From NCBI GenBank assembly GCA_028705775.1, contig JAQWCW010000011.1:27430-91429 (forward strand): DNA of 64,000 nucleotides, in the 5' to 3' direction. Numbering within the stretch: the stretch's first letter is position 1; every line of letters starts with the position of its first letter. Positions 62,843 to 64,000 of the stretch are shown here, piece by piece. The position numbers and the translations under genes were made by a program. Under the pieces are notes generated by a model. The model saw only the letters and a program-made list of their open reading frames with translations. It did no database searches and had not been told where the DNA came from. Source of the stretch: Eubacteriales bacterium (GTDB lineage Bacteria; Bacillota; Clostridia; Christensenellales; Aristaeellaceae).

Positions 62843-64000
62843 TCAATGCGTTACTGCAACCGACACGATTATAGCGATAACCGAAATTACGATAGCGGCA
62901 AGCGAGATAAACCGATTGCTTTTAGCATTGTTGATTTCAGAAAGTATGTTGAGGTATGCAAAGTTATCCTGATATATCTTCTGATAATTAATCTTCCCTG
63001 CCCTGTTATGAAAGTCTTTCAGGTTTGCCTTATCATTGCTTTTGTAAAAAATCCACTCGCGCTTGAGTTGCTTGTAAATATCGTCCGTTCGCGTTATTTT
63101 GCATTCCGTTATGCTTTGCATTTTGTTCAGCAGCCTTTTGAATTCTTTATTAAAGCAAACTCTTTTTCTTCCCGTTGAGTATTTGGAGAACTCTCTTTCA
63201 AAGATTCGCAGCTCTCTTATACCGAAAAAACGATAATAAAAATCATTCCCATAACCGGCGATGTATCTCGTAATGCCAAAATTGGGAATCGAGCCGCCTC
63301 CGGCAAGGAGCGAATAATTAACGCCGTCATAATCCGACGAAATCACATATTTCCCTTTTGCATTGTAGTACGAAACGCAAATATCACCAAGATACAGTTT
63401 ATTGATGTCGACAGGGGCTTTTCGCGTATAGCAGACAAGATTTATCAGCGGATATTCTTTTCCTTCTTCAGTGTACAGATATGAGGTTATATAGCGCTGC
63501 AACAGAAGCGGAAAGTATTCTTTATTCATTTGATTCAGCATCAGTATATCAGGAGTATCGTCATTGCTCTTATGCATTGAATACCACAGCGAGTAATCTT
63601 TGGATGATAGTTTCTTAATATTGTCTTGCATAAACGATATATACAGCTCGTCATCAAGACAGCGTTTAAATAAGAATGTATACTGCACCGCAGCATAAAA
63701 GTTGTTGATTTGCGACCAAGTGATATCGATACTGCGCAGATATTCATCATCCAATAATTCAATTTCCGCAAAGATACCCGTTTCGGAGTATGAGTATTGA
63801 AGCTGAATATAATCGTATTTCTTAATCAGCGAAGGCTTTTTGTAATAATTCCGAACTTTGAATTTTTCCTTTGGGCGGTGTTCAGAATTTTCTGTAAGGG
63901 CGACTTCTGTGGTGAAGTCAGAGATTTCAAGATTTCCGAGCCCGAGGCAGAGAGCAGCCACCGCCGCAGGCGGCTTGGGCTTGACGGGTTGTCGGGGAAA
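62843..64000 (-). CDS. AT-rich gene for a membrane-anchored protein of unknown function, runs off the window
   Basis: I do not recognise the family. The frame is open to the right edge; a GTG at 63961 is the first start candidate. The protein (at least 372 aa) is rich in Lys, Ile, Asn and Tyr, with a hydrophilic body and one C-terminal helix, FISLAAIVISVIAIIVSV, as a tail anchor. The body has Tyr-rich, beta-type stretches (YIQLQYSYSETGIFAEIELL). Base composition from 62843 to about 63900 is clearly lower in G+C than the rest of the window; the segment coding the first 20 residues is G+C-rich again. This suggests horizontal acquisition. No function proposed. Confidence 0.65.
   Translation of the reverse strand, partial: FPRQPVKPKPPAAVAALCLGLGNLEISDFTTEVALTENSEHRPKEKFKVRNYYKKPSLIKKYDYIQLQYSYSETGIFAEIELLDDEYLRSIDITWSQINNFYAAVQYTFLFKRCLDDELYISFMQDNIKKLSSKDYSLWYSMHKSNDDTPDILMLNQMNKEYFPLLLQRYITSYLYTEEGKEYPLINLVCYTRKAPVDINKLYLGDICVSYYNAKGKYVISSDYDGVNYSLLAGGGSIPNFGITRYIAGYGNDFYYRFFGIRELRIFEREFSKYSTGRKRVCFNKEFKRLLNKMQSITECKITRTDDIYKQLKREWIFYKSNDKANLKDFHNRAGKINYQKIYQDNFAYLNILSEINNAKSNRFISLAAIVISVIAIIVSVAVTH

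Overview
The window (about 54% G+C by eye) reads as chromosomal DNA of a Gram-positive Firmicute, most likely an uncultured gut or rumen Clostridia of the Christensenellales/Oscillospirales type. The signs are an alpha2-type glycyl-tRNA synthetase, strong AGGAGG ribosome sites with several TTG/GTG starts, ECF sigma/anti-sigma modules, LplB/UgpA-type sugar ABC permeases without their own ATPase, and sigma-A promoters of TTGACA-N17-TATAAT form. No phage, insertion sequence, CRISPR array, rRNA or tRNA was found. The assignment is inference; the features below are read from the sequence.

Layout. 1-5.8 kb: end of an L,D-transpeptidase, then an ECF sigma / membrane anti-sigma-like / secreted propeller-plus-solute-binding operon (minus strand). 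5.9-9.6 kb: metY-lysA-GH8 (minus). 9.8-17.7 kb: an acetyltransferase, gyrA-gyrB (minus), divergent mnmG, and a 54-residue membrane protein. 18-19.7 kb: an esterase and a repeat-rich gene-free stretch with two different tandem-repeat families. 19.7-32.8 kb: a 13-kb minus-strand carbohydrate cluster with two binding-protein/permease-pair sets around an NHL-propeller protein, a Yip1-like membrane protein and a membrane-anchored DUF5696-like protein with a putative TIM barrel. 33.5-43.4 kb (plus): argC-rlmD-yaiI-GNAT-isomerase-NUDIX, an exopolysaccharide priming transferase with a GT2 enzyme, an autoregulated TetR plus CAT-like acetyltransferase, and glyQS. 43.7-51.4 kb (minus): small redox/VOC genes, an acetyltransferase broken by an amber codon, a PdaC-like deacetylase next to an orphan PTS EIIC-like protein, a pseudouridine synthase with an unrecognised partner, and ilvE. 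51.6-53.6 kb (plus): amidohydrolase and aldo/keto reductase with ferredoxin-like tail. 53.7-59.6 kb (minus): glmM, two large GT-C-like membrane proteins and a secreted collagen-like protein. 60.2-62.7 kb: glgP. 62.8-64 kb: an AT-rich membrane-anchored protein of unknown function that runs off the window.

How it fits together. Several units point to extracellular carbohydrate capture and cell-surface building: two ABC importers with anchored extracellular proteins, a GH8 exo-oligoxylanase, glycogen phosphorylase, GlmM for UDP-GlcNAc, a polyprenyl-phosphate sugar transferase with GT2, two GT-C proteins, a peptidoglycan-type deacetylase and an L,D-transpeptidase. The strongest candidate for an under-described system is the 19.7-32.8 kb cluster, where an anchored two-sandwich solute-binding protein, an NHL/TPR protein, a Yip1-like protein and a putative anchored hydrolase are interleaved with two permease pairs and no ATPase.
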